DNA of 64,000 nucleotides from positions 18,369,121 to 18,433,120 of the forward strand of contig OU342808.1 of the NCBI GenBank assembly GCA_910591455.2. The letters run 5' to 3'. This DNA is from Pholis gunnellus. Taxonomy: Eukaryota > Chordata > Actinopteri > Perciformes > Pholidae. The notes below the pieces were generated by a model that saw only the letters and a program-made list of their open reading frames with translations, was not told where the DNA came from and ran no database searches. Shown in pieces: positions 24,318 to 38,258 of this stretch. The position numbers and the translations under genes are program-made. The number at the start of each line of letters is the position of its first letter. Position 1 is the stretch's first letter.

Positions 24318-24825
24318 CTTTTAAAGCAATAGCTCAACATTTTGGATAAGAACGCTTATTAGTTTTCTTGCCGAGAGTTAGATGAGAAGATTTATAGACC
24401 TCTAAATTAACTGTGCACGCTACCCCCTGCAGCAGGTTAGCTTAGCTTAGCACAAAGAGTGTTTTTACAGTTTCTTTCTGTTTTTTGGTTGGGAGCAGTG
24501 ACGAGGCAAATAGTAACCCGGCACATAACACGACGACGTGTTGCTTTTACATTTTGTTTTTTTAAGTCTTAATTAGTAAGCTTTAGAGGTGCCGGTAGTC
24601 AGATTCTGTCGCCTTTAGACAGAGCTAACCTAGCTGTTTTCCTGTTGACAGTGTTTGCGCTAAGCTAAGCTAAGCTAAGCTAACCGTTTGCAGGTTGTAG
24701 CTACCATATTGCACGCAGCCAGACACAAGAGTGGTATCAATCTTCTCAACAAACCCTTGGCAATAAAGCAAAAACATAATATTTCCCAAAATGTCCACCT
24801 TTCCTTAAAGTTATAGTGACTGACT
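24318..24825. repeat. non-autonomous DNA element with partial terminal inverted repeats
   Basis: The left end (TTTAAAGCAATAGCTCAACATTTTGG) is roughly complementary to the right end (CCCAAAATGTCCACCTTTCC TTAAAG). Inside are CTTGCCGAGAGTTAGATGAG, TTAGCTTAGCTTAGC on the left and the complementary GCTAAGCTAAGCTAAGC on the right, so the element can fold back. Related copies lie at 44.5 and 57.6 kb. Confidence 0.6.
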
Positions 24826-26879
24826 GAAGCCAAAAAGGACAAACTGTCTTTATGTTACACGTTTAGATTGGTGTATTTCAGTCTGACACACTTTTTTTGT
24901 CAAATGCACTTTGAGCTCAAATTAACTTGCAGCTTCAAAGAGAGCTGCTGACTATGTAGCAGATGAACTGTGAATCTGACAACCGCATACATACCAGAGA
25001 AAAACCAAGCATGTTTATTACGCTATCTAATAGTGAGAGTTAAACGGGCATGTGCTGCCATAAGCCACATCTTAGGATTTCAGAGCATCAAAACACGACC
25101 GAGAAGATCTTTGATGCCACAGCAGTTTAAAAAAACAGATCTTTTATAGACATGTCTTATTGTGTCACTGATAAAGAGTTCCCTCGGGATGTGCGACGAG
25201 CTGTTAATGATTTAAAACCGTTTTACAGCAGACAAGAAAGCCTTGGCAGAAGTCATGTCATATGGAGATTCATTCTGTTGCTTATTGTTTTCCTTTGATG
25301 ATAGAAGGTGTCTGATATATCTAAAACTCTGGAAATCTTCATCTCAGCCTGAGCAGCGACAGTTTGGGTGGTAAAATTTGTGCTAAACAGATGAGACCAA
25401 TAAAAGTTGCTATTTGGTTGTTTATAGCAGCACAGGGGCGACACACTGTCTATATTTCTGATTCACTTGCACACATGAGAGTGAAAGCAGAACTTGTATT
25501 GGGGCTAATTTGAAAAAGCTCCAGTCATTATTCATTAACCTGTCCCTGTGATGTGTACATACCATCGTAGCTCAAGAAACATATAGGCGAACTCACCGAC
25601 AGGGCTTAACTGAAAGGCTATAAAATGAAGGCACAAAGTTTATGATTTTAATTAATAATTACACAGTGCAGTTGCTTTTCATCTGTGAGGAAAACGCTAA
25701 ACATGTTGTCTGCAGAGGACGAAATCCAGTAATTGGACCGGGAGTACGTAGGCTTTAAAGTCAGTTGAACTTTCGTTTAGATGCCTCTGACAAAAGCTAA
25801 GCCTAAATACAGTCTGTTTTAAGATGAGGTGGGGCATTTCTGGTCACTCCTCAGTTCCTTTCAGCGTAAGGAAATGTGCCGGACACTGTTAAAGCCAGGA
25901 ATACCTTATGCAAAAGCAAACTGAAGGCAGGCTAAGCCACACATCAGCATGAGAACAAACAGAGAGTCATGCAATCCTCAGATGGAACAATATCTGGCCC
26001 AGGGACGCTTTGCATGATGATTTCCCTAGCAGCTTCTTGATCGCCCCAAAGTGGTGTTTTATTGTCCTCACTTTTCGTGTTTGCATTCCATTGTCACTGG
26101 GCAAGTACAAATATCCTCCTTTATGCAGAAAAATCTCAGACAGGCCTTCCACTACGTTGTTTGAGCCCAGCCCTCATCCATCCATCAGCAGTGCCCCGGT
26201 ACTACGCAGGGCCCCCCAAACTCTGCTCACCAACCCCAGTCTGCTCTTTGACACAACACTGTTGTGGCTTTCCGGGCCTTTATGCTGGCTGTTGTCTGAG
26301 GCAGATTGAAGACCCTTTGTGTGCGTCAGCCCCTGTCCTGAGTGGCCGGGAGGAACCTGCTGGGCTGCGAGTGGAGAGACAGGAATGTGCATATGAATGG
26401 GCCAGTGTGTGCCGGGCACCTGCTGACAGAGGGACGCCGTGCCTCTATGAGTCTTAGTTCATCAGCGTAACCATCTTGTTCAATTACACATGCAGCGCGG
26501 TGTTGCGTTCCCTGGTCAGTCACACTGAATGGGAGTATTGTCACTTCAGTCGTGAATATTTTGCTGTTTGGTATGGTAGGGGAGATCTTAACAAATGTGG
26601 TGTCAGATGCATTGTTTTAGGTGTGAATAATCACTAAATGCAGCAGTTTACTTCTGCCCTTCTATTGTACTCCAACTACATTTGCCTCCATGTCTGAATG
26701 CATTGAAGAATCTGATTTATCTGATCTGATTTATACAAAATGAGGGCTTGCAGGATCTTGTCTTTACATGAAGTCTGCCTTTAATGCTTCACTTCTGACG
26801 ATGAAAAGGTGACCCTGTTCATCAAAGATGACAGTTTTAGATATGACTCTTATCCAGTTCCCCAAAGTCTTTGTCTGAC

Positions 26880-27200
26880 CATTTAACATTTTTAAAAAAA
26901 ATACTAAATTTCAGGTTCTGCATTTAAAATGTTTAAGTAAAAGTAAGGTATTATGAGCAAAATGTACTTAAAGTAATCATAGAAGTACCTATAATGCCCC
27001 AAATGCCCCCCATTCTACAACATATTAATACATTGGATTATTATCACTAACACATTGATATTTAAGTAACATTTTAATGTTTAAATTAGATGAGATGGGG
27101 CTCATTTTAATTTCGTCATATACTCTTGGATATTTTACTGTACAACAATGCATCCTTTTATAAGTTCATCATATATATATGATGAAAAATGCCTGACTCT
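26880..27200. repeat. teleost dispersed repeat rich in AAAGTA motifs
   Basis: Contains TTTAAGTAAAAGTAAGGTAT then GAGCAAAATGTACTTAAAGT, and later ACAACAATGCATCCTTTTAT with AAGTTCATCATATATATATG. These are phrases seen repeatedly in fish non-autonomous repeats. Boundaries approximate. Confidence 0.5.
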
Positions 27201-30200
27201 TTAGCTGCTGCTAAATGCTCTAAAACAGTAAAGTTGTTGGCTTGAAAACAAAAATTAGCCAAAAGAAGCCATTAGGCACCACAGAGCTGAGAGGAAGTGG
27301 AGAGACGGGTGATAATTCTCTGTGGATTTGTCATTACGTCTGTCTTTCAACATCCTTGCACATAATCATTTGATCCACTGTTGTGATATAAATAGTGAGC
27401 ATAGACTCTTTATGGTTGTACTTTTTAGGATGAGTTTGGGTAACCTTTCCAGTTTTACTAGAGTCTTCATGTAAAAGCCAACCTTACTGACAATTTTATC
27501 AGTGAGTATACGGGACTGTGAGATATATTGTCTAAAACATGTCTGTACAACAACAGCAGTCTTTGGGTGAAACTTGATGAATTATCAATCCTTAGAAGGA
27601 AAAACAAACATGTAAAGTAGACATGCGAGTTAAAACTCAACATAGAATGGACGACGAGTCAACCTGTGCAAATGAACAATAACCTAGAAAAGCTCAACAA
27701 GGGGCATGCACAGTAGATAGTTCCTCTGCAGATTTGGCAGATGAGAAATAATAATCTGTCTGCTACGATGGGACCTAGATATATGATCCCAAAAGCTTCA
27801 TTAATTGTCCTCTGACTCATATGGTACAGCGTATGCGTTGTTTGTCTGGCCCTGCTTTTGGGAAGATTACATCTCCATAATCAATAAAAAGAAACCATCC
27901 ACCAGTCTGAAAAAACAAAAAAACATCTGGGAAAATAAAGTTCCTCGTCTCAAATATATCCACAATAACAGAGAAATGACAGCATGTTCACTGAGCACAG
28001 TTTACTGGGGAAACATTTTCATGATAATCGTCGCCAGTAGAGACGTTGTGACATTGTCCAGATGTGTCGGTTGAATTTTAGTCCATGTGTGGCTGCAGGA
28101 ACCCAAATCCTGCTGACATGGCTTCTACATCCACTGTTTAAATTTCTGGGAGATCCAAACTTAAAGCTAACGAGTATGTTGATTATATCTACAGAAAACA
28201 TGTATCACATGGTGGCAATTTGTGTTTGGCTGGATCACCTGATAAGCCGGACATTTCCCACAGTCACTGCGCTGATTGCCTGGAAGAGCTGAGCTGCAGC
28301 CTCTGGACTCATGGCTCTCATCACCCGCTGACCTGGAAAATGGGAGCGTAAGATCTGCTACATCACTTGAACCAGCAGACAACATGCTGCTTTGAAGTGG
28401 GAGTGGGCCTAAATTGGATTATGCAGCATCTCCGAGGAGCAGCTCCCGTAGATTTGATTACACACGCCCCGCTCGTCCAGCTCCCACACTCCCGATTTCC
28501 CCGATGCAGATGAGACAAAGTGGGGCGGTCCTCCATGCCAGAGTCTGGTACTCCACTACTTAATGTGTGCCCATCTGCCAGCCATTTACCTGATTACTTC
28601 GAGATAATTCAGACAGCTCAGGCTCTGCCAGGGCAGCTGGGAGGCAAGAGCGGGGCATTAGTTTTGTACAGGTGGACACAGGAGAGATAAGGACTGGATG
28701 ACCCTTTTATCTATGAAAACAAACATCCGGATATCACCAAAATGGAAATAACTGACATCTGGCACAGTTGAATAAAATGGTGAATTATATATATTTTTAG
28801 TGTTGAACTACACAATTTTTCAACCACAAAAACTACTAATTTTACAGCTTATACATACTTATAAAAACTGGAGAAATACACACAAAGGACGAGCTGTTCT
28901 CATCATCCAATTCTGAGGCGAAAATGCAGTTTAAAATAAAGTGCCAAGCATTGACTTTAAATCCTCCATGCAAGCATGGCACACAGACCACCTTCTATTT
29001 CTGAGGAAAATAACATCCAGTCCTGGTTTAACTTGGGCTCATTATGGTGGAAGTGGGTTCCAGGGCCAGGAAGTTTCATTGCTTTCCAAATAAATCTCAC
29101 TAAACAGAGTTGTAATCCAAATCACTCCTCTTGTGGAGTCCTCCCATTACGAAAAAGCTCTCAAAAGCTCGGCTTCAAAATCCCACCTTATCCGTCACTT
29201 GTTGTAACATTTGTACCGACAATACTGAGTTAAGTAGATTTAATTAATTGAAATTAACTTTTTTTTTTAAATCACAAAGCTACTTATTTTCACCCATCAG
29301 ATGCCAGTTTGGTTGTTGCCACATAAAATGGGCAAAACAGCTCTCAAATTCAAACCAGCTCATGAAAAATGATCAAAAAAAAGAATGAGGCTGTTTAATA
29401 TTCCTCCACTTTTACTGAGTGACACAGAGGGTTTCCATTACCTCGCTCTCTGCTACATAGAACCTGGCATGGGAACAATCAGAAGGTGCGGTGGGCAGAG
29501 AAGATTACTTCTCTGTTTCAAACAACACAATGAATGTACTTTGTTCTTCCTTCTATTGCAAAAACAAACATGGATATCTTCTAAACGATCTCCTCAATGA
29601 GCAGTGAAGTGAGGCTGAGCAAACTGCTGCTATTACCGACATGTGGCACTCAAAACGGGTGAGCCTTGTTCCTTGTCCCTAACAGCTCCTCAGTTGTGTG
29701 GAAGGAGGAACTTGTCACTGAGCGTAAGCAGCTCTCTTGGCTTAGTTCTGCGAGCACAAATACCCCCATCCCACTCCATCTACCCCCCCCCCCCACCCCC
29801 GACACCCCATCTCCTTGTGCTGTGTGGCGTCAGCTGCAATGAGCTCCAGATGTGGCCCGGCACCCCTCCAGTCACGGCACTGGATGTGGTTTGAAGGTAG
29901 TTTTGAAACACCGCCCACCAGCAGACCCAATGAAAGTTCCTCAGAATTCAGCGAGAGGTTTTGCAGGGTCGTGTATGTGCGGACTCAATGAGCGCCGAAT
30001 AGTACAAACAGTGCACATCTGTGGAAGGCTGAGGGGATCTGCCTCTCGTACGCGCACATGTTTGTTGTTGAACATGCTTTGAATAAGTAAGTATATGAGA
30101 CAATAGCTGAAAGTATTTCTATCCATTTCAGTAGATATGGAAATATCAACATCCTTTATTCACCCCTAAGCTTCCATTCTTTGTTCCCTTTGCTTATAAA

Positions 30201-31744
30201 TACTGTTTTCTTTCAAAAGCACTCGATAATGTGTTTTGACTTAACTAAAGATAGCTCGAACTATCTCAGTGAGAGTGACAAGACAAACGCTAATAACTGC
30301 TAATCATAAAAATAAAATAAAAAGTTCCAGCACAGCAGTTTTGTTTTTAAAAGAAATACACATAAACATTGTGTGACGGTGAAGCTACTATTTCCTTTTT
30401 CTTAATCTGCCATTACAGGTCACTATAATACACAAGGACGTATCAATAACCACAGGAATAACAAACTAGCAACCGGACAGTTGTGAGGCTGAGGTCATTA
30501 CTTCACCAAAAATCTGCTTTGTATCTTCTCACTGTAGAAGAGTGTGAATAATTTACACCCAAAGCAGCAGATCCCAAATATTTGCTGAAATACTCAGCGA
30601 CATAAAAGTAGTACAGTCGAAGCAGCTGAGACATGCTGCTCGCAACGGGTCACGAGCAAAATATGTGTTTCTAAAGACCATGTCAAATTCTTTCAATATG
30701 TCATGTGTAAAGATGCCAATGTGTGAAAATGACCTGGAATCATCAACAGTTTAGACAAAAACAATATCCGTTCTTCATCAGTGAATAACCCATGGTGACA
30801 TAAACATAATTAAACAGCTTGTGGCCCTCCATGATGTCTCACTATCAGCTGCAACAGTTACACTGATGCTTTTCTCTCTTCCTAACAGTTACCCCGTTTA
30901 GTTTTCCAACAGTGTGCTGGAAGGATCGAATGAGGTCACTGTGCGTGAGCTGCCAGCTATTTCACATGGTGTACTGGAAAAAAACACATGCTGCTTTTAA
31001 GACAATAGCTCCCCCTGCTGCCACACAAAAATACCAGCAAAGATCCCTTCATGATGTTGGCCTCCAGTTTTAATACAAACTCCTTTGTCCAACATGTCAC
31101 ATATTCAAAGAAAACCATCATTGATGCTGCAGTGAGAGCAAACGCGGGTGTTTGTAGGGCACAGCTCAAATACATTTGAAATGAAAGAAGAAATGTCAGA
31201 AGACTTTGTTCCTTTTAAACTGGACTGTTGTTTCTCTCTGGCCTGTCAGTAGCTACCTTGTACTGCTGCTCTGCTCTTGTATTGAACATAGAAATATGTA
31301 TGTAAGGCTAATTCCACAGTGAAATAGCCATCCCATCCAAAATGGGAGTATTCACTTGATTCTTCCTTCCTCATCATCACTCAGCCCTCAAACTCCAACT
31401 AAGTACCTCAGCTGTAACTTGCTCCTCATAACACGAAGGCTGATGTGCGCAAACAGATTTATTATGAATTTGACAACTACCCGAACGAGAGTCTGGACAC
31501 TGGTGTTATTTAACAGGTTTCACAAGTTTCTACAGTTTAGGACTAGGTGCAATTATCAAAAACAGGATGATGTTCATGGTATGAAGCTGGAAAATGTGAT
31601 GTTGTGTCCCCCCAGGTTCGTTCAGTGGTTCTGTAGCCAAACGTAATGAATCCAGGTCAATATGAGACTTAGTATCACCTAGTATGTTTTGACCTCATAT
31701 CAATTGTGTGACCTCAGCATGGCCCAGACGCAGTGTGTCCGTGG

Positions 31745-32664
31745 TCACCGAGGAGGTTTTAACAGCTCCTGCAGATCTTCCTGCGTTGCCAGCTGGAAGG
31801 GAAGCTGGAGCCTCTTGTTCACCCGGCTGCAGAGTGCTGGACAGTGCTTCAGAAGCAGCTCACACACCTCTTCATGACCCTGCTCAGCAGCCTGCTCGAG
31901 CATTTAACAGAGCAACATATACAGGCGGCGGTTAAATGATCATCAAACTGTCTCTCCGCAATGCTTTTTATCCCGTTCTGCAGTTCTGTACCTTGTGTAA
32001 AGGGGATGCACCATCGTCATCACAGATCATTGGATCTGCTCCGTGGTGCAGCAGGAGTCTGACCACATCGAGACGGCCGCAGTAAGCTGATCGATGGAGT
32101 GGCGTGGCACCGCCTGATGTCTGGGGAGATGCACAAGCACCGGCCTCAAGAAGAAACTTGCATACAGGGTGATGACCGCTGCGACTTGCATAGTGCTGAG
32201 ATAAAATACACAAAATGCAGGAGTTTAGATACACGAGGCCACTTACAGCATTTACAGCCAAACATCCTCCCAGAGAACTCACCAGAGCTGTGTATCCAGT
32301 TGAGTCTCTCAGGTTAGGGTCAGTGCCCTTCTGGACCAAGAACTTGACCCGATCCAGGTCCCCATCCATTGCAGCAGACCAGATACCTGCATAGAGGGAT
32401 GACACACAACAAAGCACTCTACTTCATAGACTGATCAGTCAAAAAGCTGTTAGCCAAGCCATTTAATCAAAAGGTGAAAACAGACAATGTAATGTGTGTT
32501 GTAAATACTTGAACTCTATCAGAACCGTGGTTTAACTCAGCCACCACATGCCTGACAGTTGAATGCAAACCTCGTTCAAAATCCATTTCAGTCAACGTCT
32601 GGTAAACACTGGCAGAGGAGACTGGATGGGAGCAACACGAACAATGGTGTTTATCAGACGCCAT
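31745..32664 (-). CDS. ankrd39: ankyrin repeat domain-containing protein 39
   Basis: Small ankyrin-repeat protein of unknown molecular role, presumably a protein-binding scaffold. Four exons in transcription order: 32664-32571, 32386-32283, 32195-31992, 31891-31745. They join in frame to 182 residues; human ANKRD39, as remembered, has 183. The N-terminus has a Cys/His cluster (HHCSCCSHP), then TEMDFERGIWSAA, matching human. Ankyrin motifs: DSTGYTALHYASRSGH, TSGGATPLHRSAYCGRLDVV and DDDGASPLHKAAEQGHEEVC. The last exon ends LKPPR-stop. The ATG at 32664 has A at -3. Divergent from kctd9; a shared promoter is likely. No fault seen in any exon. Confidence 0.95.
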
Positions 32665-33500
32665 TGTATTAATTGCCACATACAGGATACAACTAAGTCC
32701 ACACTGATTCAACCCTGAAGCTGTTTGAGGTACAGGCTTAGGTTACACGCGTCATGCTGTTGGACAGTTCCGTGTTTTTCCTTCATCTATCGTAATAGCG
32801 GACAACTTTGTGTTGCATTACCACCAGGCATATCTTCAAAACACACAACCCCCCAAAGTCATGTAAATAAATGAATGTTTAACCGAATAAAAACAATGTT
32901 ATAAGTCAGAAACGAGTTGAAACAACGCAAATGGATGTTATGTCTGCTATACAAAGTGAATAAAATCACCAGGAGGCTGCCATAGCTGGCTCCACGTGTG
33001 AATAATCTGACCAATGGCAGAGCTGCAGTCAGAAGGCCTCCTTCAGGTACTCCATGATCCGGTCGTTTTATCGAGGTCTTATCCCGGTTTGCGTCCCAGA
33101 GGGTCGGTACATAGCCTTACTTTGTACCGTGGCAGCATAGTAATAACGAAAAGCGAATTATTACACTGGTGCAAAAGATATTTTAAATTTTTTATATATC
33201 ACCAAAAAGCTACTCATCAATTGTGTTCATAATTGTTCCGTTTGATGCCCTAGTACACATTAAGGTATGTGATACGCTGATAATAAATACTTGAAAACTG
33301 TATCTGTAAATGAGGCTGAGAGGGTGCGATATTAAAATTCAAGCCATAACCAACACGAACCGAACTTGGGAGAATTGAACGTTACTATTCCTGTTTTTCC
33401 GACAACTTTTGAAGGCATCTTCTGTCTCGTGTTGTTGTCTGATGCAGCTAGCTAACGTTAGCCAGGTTGAATCGGCAAACGTGACCAAAGCGCCTAAAGA
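32665..33500. promoter_or_regulatory. divergent promoter region of ankrd39 and kctd9
   Basis: The two start codons face away from each other across 836 bp, so both promoters and both 5' UTRs lie here. Just before kctd9 there is a near-palindrome (GCTAGCTAACGTTAGCC, about 33451-33467). No TATA box is evident, as expected for broadly expressed genes. Confidence 0.55.
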
Positions 33501-36500
33501 ATGAGAAGAGTTACCCTGTTTGTTAACGGGACGTCTAAAAATGGCAAGGTTGGTATCAACTCTGTAAACTGTTTACGTCAGTGCTTGGGCCGCAGAGTGA
33601 CTGAACATACGTGTGTCATCCCAGCTCGTGACGAACGCTAATCTCACACTGTAACCTACCTGCTACGCATCAACACTGAGTCACCCATTTCGCTTCAGAC
33701 TCCCTAACAACCCACTGATTTTTGTAAACATTTCTCTTCTAGGTTGTAGCAGTATACGGGACCTTGTCCGACTTACTATCCGTAGCAAGCAGCAAGTTAG
33801 GAATCAAAGCTGCCTCTGTATACAATGGAAAGGGTGGTCTCATAGATGACATTGCCCTTATAAGGTGAGCTCATCATGATTAAAATGTAGCGTGAGTGCA
33901 GTGTGAGCACACCAACTTAATCTGTGTCTGTTTCTATAACAGAGATGACGACGTGCTGTATGTGTCAGAAGGAGATCCATTTGTTGGTGAGTGCTGTGAC
34001 ATGTCTGCAGGAGTCTCATCCACTGTCAAGTTGAATATGGCCTCTGACACTCAAGTGTCTTCTTCTTCTTCTCTTTTGTTATATCGCAGACCCTCAAAAT
34101 GAACCCAAAGTCACATCTGATCATCATGGAGCACACACCGACTGGCTGACCCTTAATATTGGTGGTCGTCCCTTCACCACCACCAGGTATCTTTGTTGTT
34201 TATGCTGTTTTTACTATTAATAAACACACTTCTGATTGCTATACTACAGTGTGCATTTATATTTGTTTGTTTTTTGTTGCCTTTTCTTTGTTGAATGCGT
34301 CTGTTTTGTGTTCAGGAGCACCTTGGTCAGCAAGGAGCCAGAGAGTATGCTTGCTCATATGTTTGGAGAGAAAGGTAAGTTATGGCTAATCAGCCGGCAT
34401 TTCCTTTTTGTTGAATACGAGGCATCCTCTCAGACGTGTTCTGTCCGTGTTTGCTCCAGATGTGTGGGGGAACACGCAAGACGAGCATGGGGCTTACCTG
34501 ATCGACCGCAGCCCCGAATACTTTGAGCCCATCCTCAACTACTTGAGACACGGTCAGCTCATTATCAACGAAGGCATAAATATACGAGGTAAGCTTTCTG
34601 ACGAACCCTAGATGACGGAGTCTACCGGGGTTATTAAATTCAATTTCCTGATAATATTTGTGGTGAATGTCTTCCAGGTGTCCTCGAGGAGGCTCGCTTC
34701 TTTGGAATTGAGCAGCTTGCCGAACAGCTGGAAGTAGCAATCAAGGTAATATGAAGCGTGGAAGGTAAATAGTTTTAATTTGGATCACTCCCTTGAATGC
34801 GTCGTGACTTCCTTTTTCAAACAGAACACACAGCCACCAGAGGACCACTCTCCCATTTCCCGCAAGGAGTTTGTTCGCTTTCTTCTGGCAACCCCCACCA
34901 AGTCAGAGCTTCGCTGTCAGGTACAGTTCAATCAAAACGTTTTCATTCACCCCGTCATTTCACCGTATCCAGTCAACATTTGACGCCGTCGCTCTCAACT
35001 GTTTTTTTTTTTAGGGTCTTAATTTCAGTGGTGCGGATCTGTCCCGACTGGATTTGCGCTACATCAATTTCAAGATGGCTAATCTCAGCCGCTGCAACCT
35101 GACACATGCCAACCTGTGCTGTTCCAATCTGGAGCGGGCAGATCTGTCTGGAGCCAACCTGGATGTGAGTCTGAAAGCTCTTTTCTTGGCAGCACTGAAC
35201 GATCCATGTGCGCATACAGCATCGGCAGACTAAGTGCAGAATGTTCTCAAAAATCTCACTGTGCGGAAGCAAACTTTTTCTTATTCTGTGTCATTTTCGT
35301 GATATTTTATATATTTTTTTGTCCTTCCTGCTGGTGAACAGTTTGGTTTTAGCAACATCACACCTAATGCCCCCTCAGTTGTATGGAGGAAGGGCCCTTC
35401 TGTTCTTAAACACCTACTCTCACATTCACCTCATTAAAAGAACAATAAGCAGACTGTTTCTTCCTCACTCTGGTAACTTAACATACATTACTTCTAAGGC
35501 GTAACTCAATATTCACTTCTACTAACATTATGAACGCTTTGGATCTTGTGTTGTCTGTTGAAGGGGGCTAACTTACAAGGGGTGAAGATGCTCTGTTCCA
35601 ATGCAGAGGGAGCTTCTCTCAAAGGATGCAATTTTGAAGATCCATCTGGACTGAAGGCCAACCTGGAAGGTAATCCAGCACAACTCTTAAACAAATTGCG
35701 GAACAGTTAAACGTATATGTAGTCGTGTTTTAACCAAATGCTTTTATAATCAGGTGCTAACCTGAAAGGAGTTGAGATGGAAGGAAGCCAAATGACCGGC
35801 ATCAACCTGCGTGTGGCCACTCTGAAAAATGCAAAGCTGAAGAACTGCAACCTGCGGGGAGCCACTTTAGCAGGGACCGATCTCGAGGTGAGTTCGGCCG
35901 TCAGACGGGATTATCCCTGAAAACACTCACGTTGACTCAGCTGGTAATCTTATTTACAGCAACTTTCTAGGACCGAAAAGGAAAATAAACAAGCAGTTAA
36001 ATCTTGATTTCAGTCTTTTTTTCTGCATTAGGTTTTTACGTTTCAGGCTGATATTGCAAGTAAATGAAAGTGTTGGAGTAGATATCAGATTGATTTGTAG
36101 AAGACTAGCTTTTTGAACCTGAAGTGAGCATGTGATAATACATTTATATATTAAATCAGAAGGCTTCACTGATTCTTTTTCCTGTGAGATAACATAACAT
36201 GTTGACCATAAATAATGAGAGTTCACACAAGCCTTTTTGAGGACTAGAGTGTAGCACAAAGGCTTTCGTTCTTACGCTGTTGGTTGGACAAAACAAGCAA
36301 TCTAAAAATGTGAATTTACCCTTTGGGAAATATGGGATATACACTAAATAATCGTCACCCAATGCTCCTGTAAAATATTTATAATACATATACAGTTCTC
36401 CGGTTACATTGCAGGTTTGTCAGACCCATTTAAACCTCCTGTTTTACTGCCTTTTTGCAGAACTGTGACTTGTCCGGCTGCGATCTGCAAGAAGCCAACC

Positions 36501-36577
36501 TGAGAGGGTCCAATGTAAAAGGAGCCATTTTTGAAGAGATGCTGACCCCTCTGCACATGTCACAGAGTGTCAGATAA
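33501..36577 (+). CDS. kctd9: BTB/pentapeptide-repeat protein KCTD9
   Basis: Putative substrate adaptor of Cullin-3 ubiquitin ligases. Twelve exons: 33501-33548, 33743-33864, 33943-33986, 34090-34186, 34316-34374, 34460-34588, 34678-34745, 34825-34920, 35015-35164, 35564-35669, 35754-35887, 36461-36577. They sum to 1170 bp, 389 residues, the same length as human KCTD9. Domains: N-terminal KHA-like region (MRRVTLFVNG, ~1-85), BTB/T1 domain (DWLTLNIGGRPF to LEVAIK, ~90-188), the conserved PPEDHSPISRKEFVRFLL linker, then pentapeptide repeats of A(N/D)LxG type (~222-375) such as ANLCCSNLERADLSGANLDG. It ends MSQSVR-stop, as in human. All splice sites are GT/AG. There is no sign of decay. Confidence 0.97.
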
Positions 36578-38035
36578 CTCAGCACACACACAGACACACA
36601 CCAGTGTCCAGTGTGAGGCCACAGCTGGCTTCTTTATTGCTCTTTCCTCCAACCTCTCCTCTAGTATATTCCCCTACTCTCACTCTTTACCTGCAGCACA
36701 GGTAGTTATATGCACATCCCTGGCATTCCTCCTATATTATGTTAGCTTTAAATATCTTTGCACTAGAATTTATTCAGGGTTGTCTATACATGTTTGTACG
36801 GTAGGATGTTTATAAATGTTCAGCTGCATATATCACCAAAACAAAAATAATGTTCCTTGTGTATTTAGATGTGTCTGGATGCAATCCAACGACTATACTC
36901 CTTTTAATGTTCAACATCATTTATATTCACTTCATATTACTTGACGTGTTAATGGGAGTCAAAATCACATTATCTGTGCGCAGTCGAGTTCAGAGCGCTG
37001 AGCTTCACTGAATGCTGCTGTGGCAGAAGTAGAAGGTGTCACTTACCAATAACTGTGTCGCAATATATTCTGTCTGTACCCTAATTTTGCTGGATTCAAC
37101 GTATTACAAAGGAAGCAATGCAAGCCAAAGCCTTAACAATAGCACAGTCTAAAAGACTAAGAGTGCTGTTGGTGCACCGTGAAACTATGCGTCAGGCTAG
37201 TTTTTAAACACAGCTTGGGTATGCAATACATTATTTACAGCTGTGAGGTTTCTTCTTTCCTACTCTCCAATATTGTTTCTTAAAAAGCTTTCCCTTGTCT
37301 TGCGTTCTGTGATTCTACCTCTTTTTTTAATCCGGTGTGCGAGCGATCGACCATTGCATGCATTTGACTGCTTATTGTAATGTTTACGTATGACACTCGT
37401 TGTTCTTCAGTTTCCCATTCGGAGAAGACTCGGTGTGCTTTAACAGAACGCCGCGTGTTCACACGTCGATGTTGTCAAAGTGGGTTCGCCTGGAAACATG
37501 CTCCATGTATCGATTTGTATCACTTAATCATGCTTTGAACTTATTTGCACAAGTGTATGTTAACTTGTATACATGTTATACCTTTTCACCAAAAAATGTT
37601 TGGTGCTTGTAATCTTAATGTAAATCCAAACTTCCAAAAAAAAAGAAAAATGCATATTATTCGAGTAGGCTGTCAAGGATGTCACTTTGCATGTGTGAAG
37701 AGCTGAACTTGTCTTTGACTGGGGAAGCTTCTCAAGCTGTAGCTCAAAGCTGCTCTGATGCAATACTATTCACTCAATTCAATAGGAGGTACTCAGCCTG
37801 TAAGGATGAATGATGAAGGCAATCATATTGTGTGTTTCACCGTGAGCGTGAAACTCTATGGAAGAGCTATGGTTATTTATTTTAATACATCTCACTGAAT
37901 GCAATATGGGGCAATGGTTGGCTTGTGTTTAAGACAGAGAGTGGTGTAGGTCTCACTGTCTATGATTATTGCACTCGACCGTGGAAATATATTTCCATCA
38001 ATGACTGTTATAAATAAACTGCTATGAAGAAGAAG
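36578..38035 (+). other. kctd9: kctd9 3' UTR with poly(A) signal
   Basis: An AATAAA at 38013-38018 follows about 1.4 kb of non-coding sequence after the kctd9 stop. This is the likely main end of the transcript. No other gene was recognised within it. Confidence 0.6.
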
Positions 38036-38258
38036 AAAAAACTGTCCTCTGATATTTTTTTTTTTAATCATTTATTGTGTCTCAGTTTTGGATGAGCTAG
38101 TGTTTTGTACGTTCAAAATGTGTCATAAAAGGGCCCGACAGGAAATAGCTGAAAATGGTCGGTCCCATGTAGCTCTGGAAGTCGCCAATAAGTGTTACTT
38201 AATCCCACTTTGTGACCCCCTGTAGTGAAGTTACGTGCTAACAGGAAGGGAATAGGCT

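Larger units (their letters stand above)
21041..31744. other. intergenic region between fgfr1 and ankrd39
   Basis: About 10.7 kb without a recognised gene. It holds repeats at 24.3-24.8 and 26.9-27.2 kb and the hairpin at 23.36 kb. Open frames such as 21187-21678 and 26062-26457 have no recognisable domain. The less AT-rich stretch at 28.3-28.7 kb may be regulatory, but nothing specific is visible. Confidence 0.6.

Noticed and set aside
26062..26457. 131-codon plus-strand open frame
   Set aside because: Overlaps other open frames on both strands and shows no conserved motif.
31009..31022. CTCF-like motif (minus strand)
   Set aside because: Two mismatches to the core and isolated; too weak to list.
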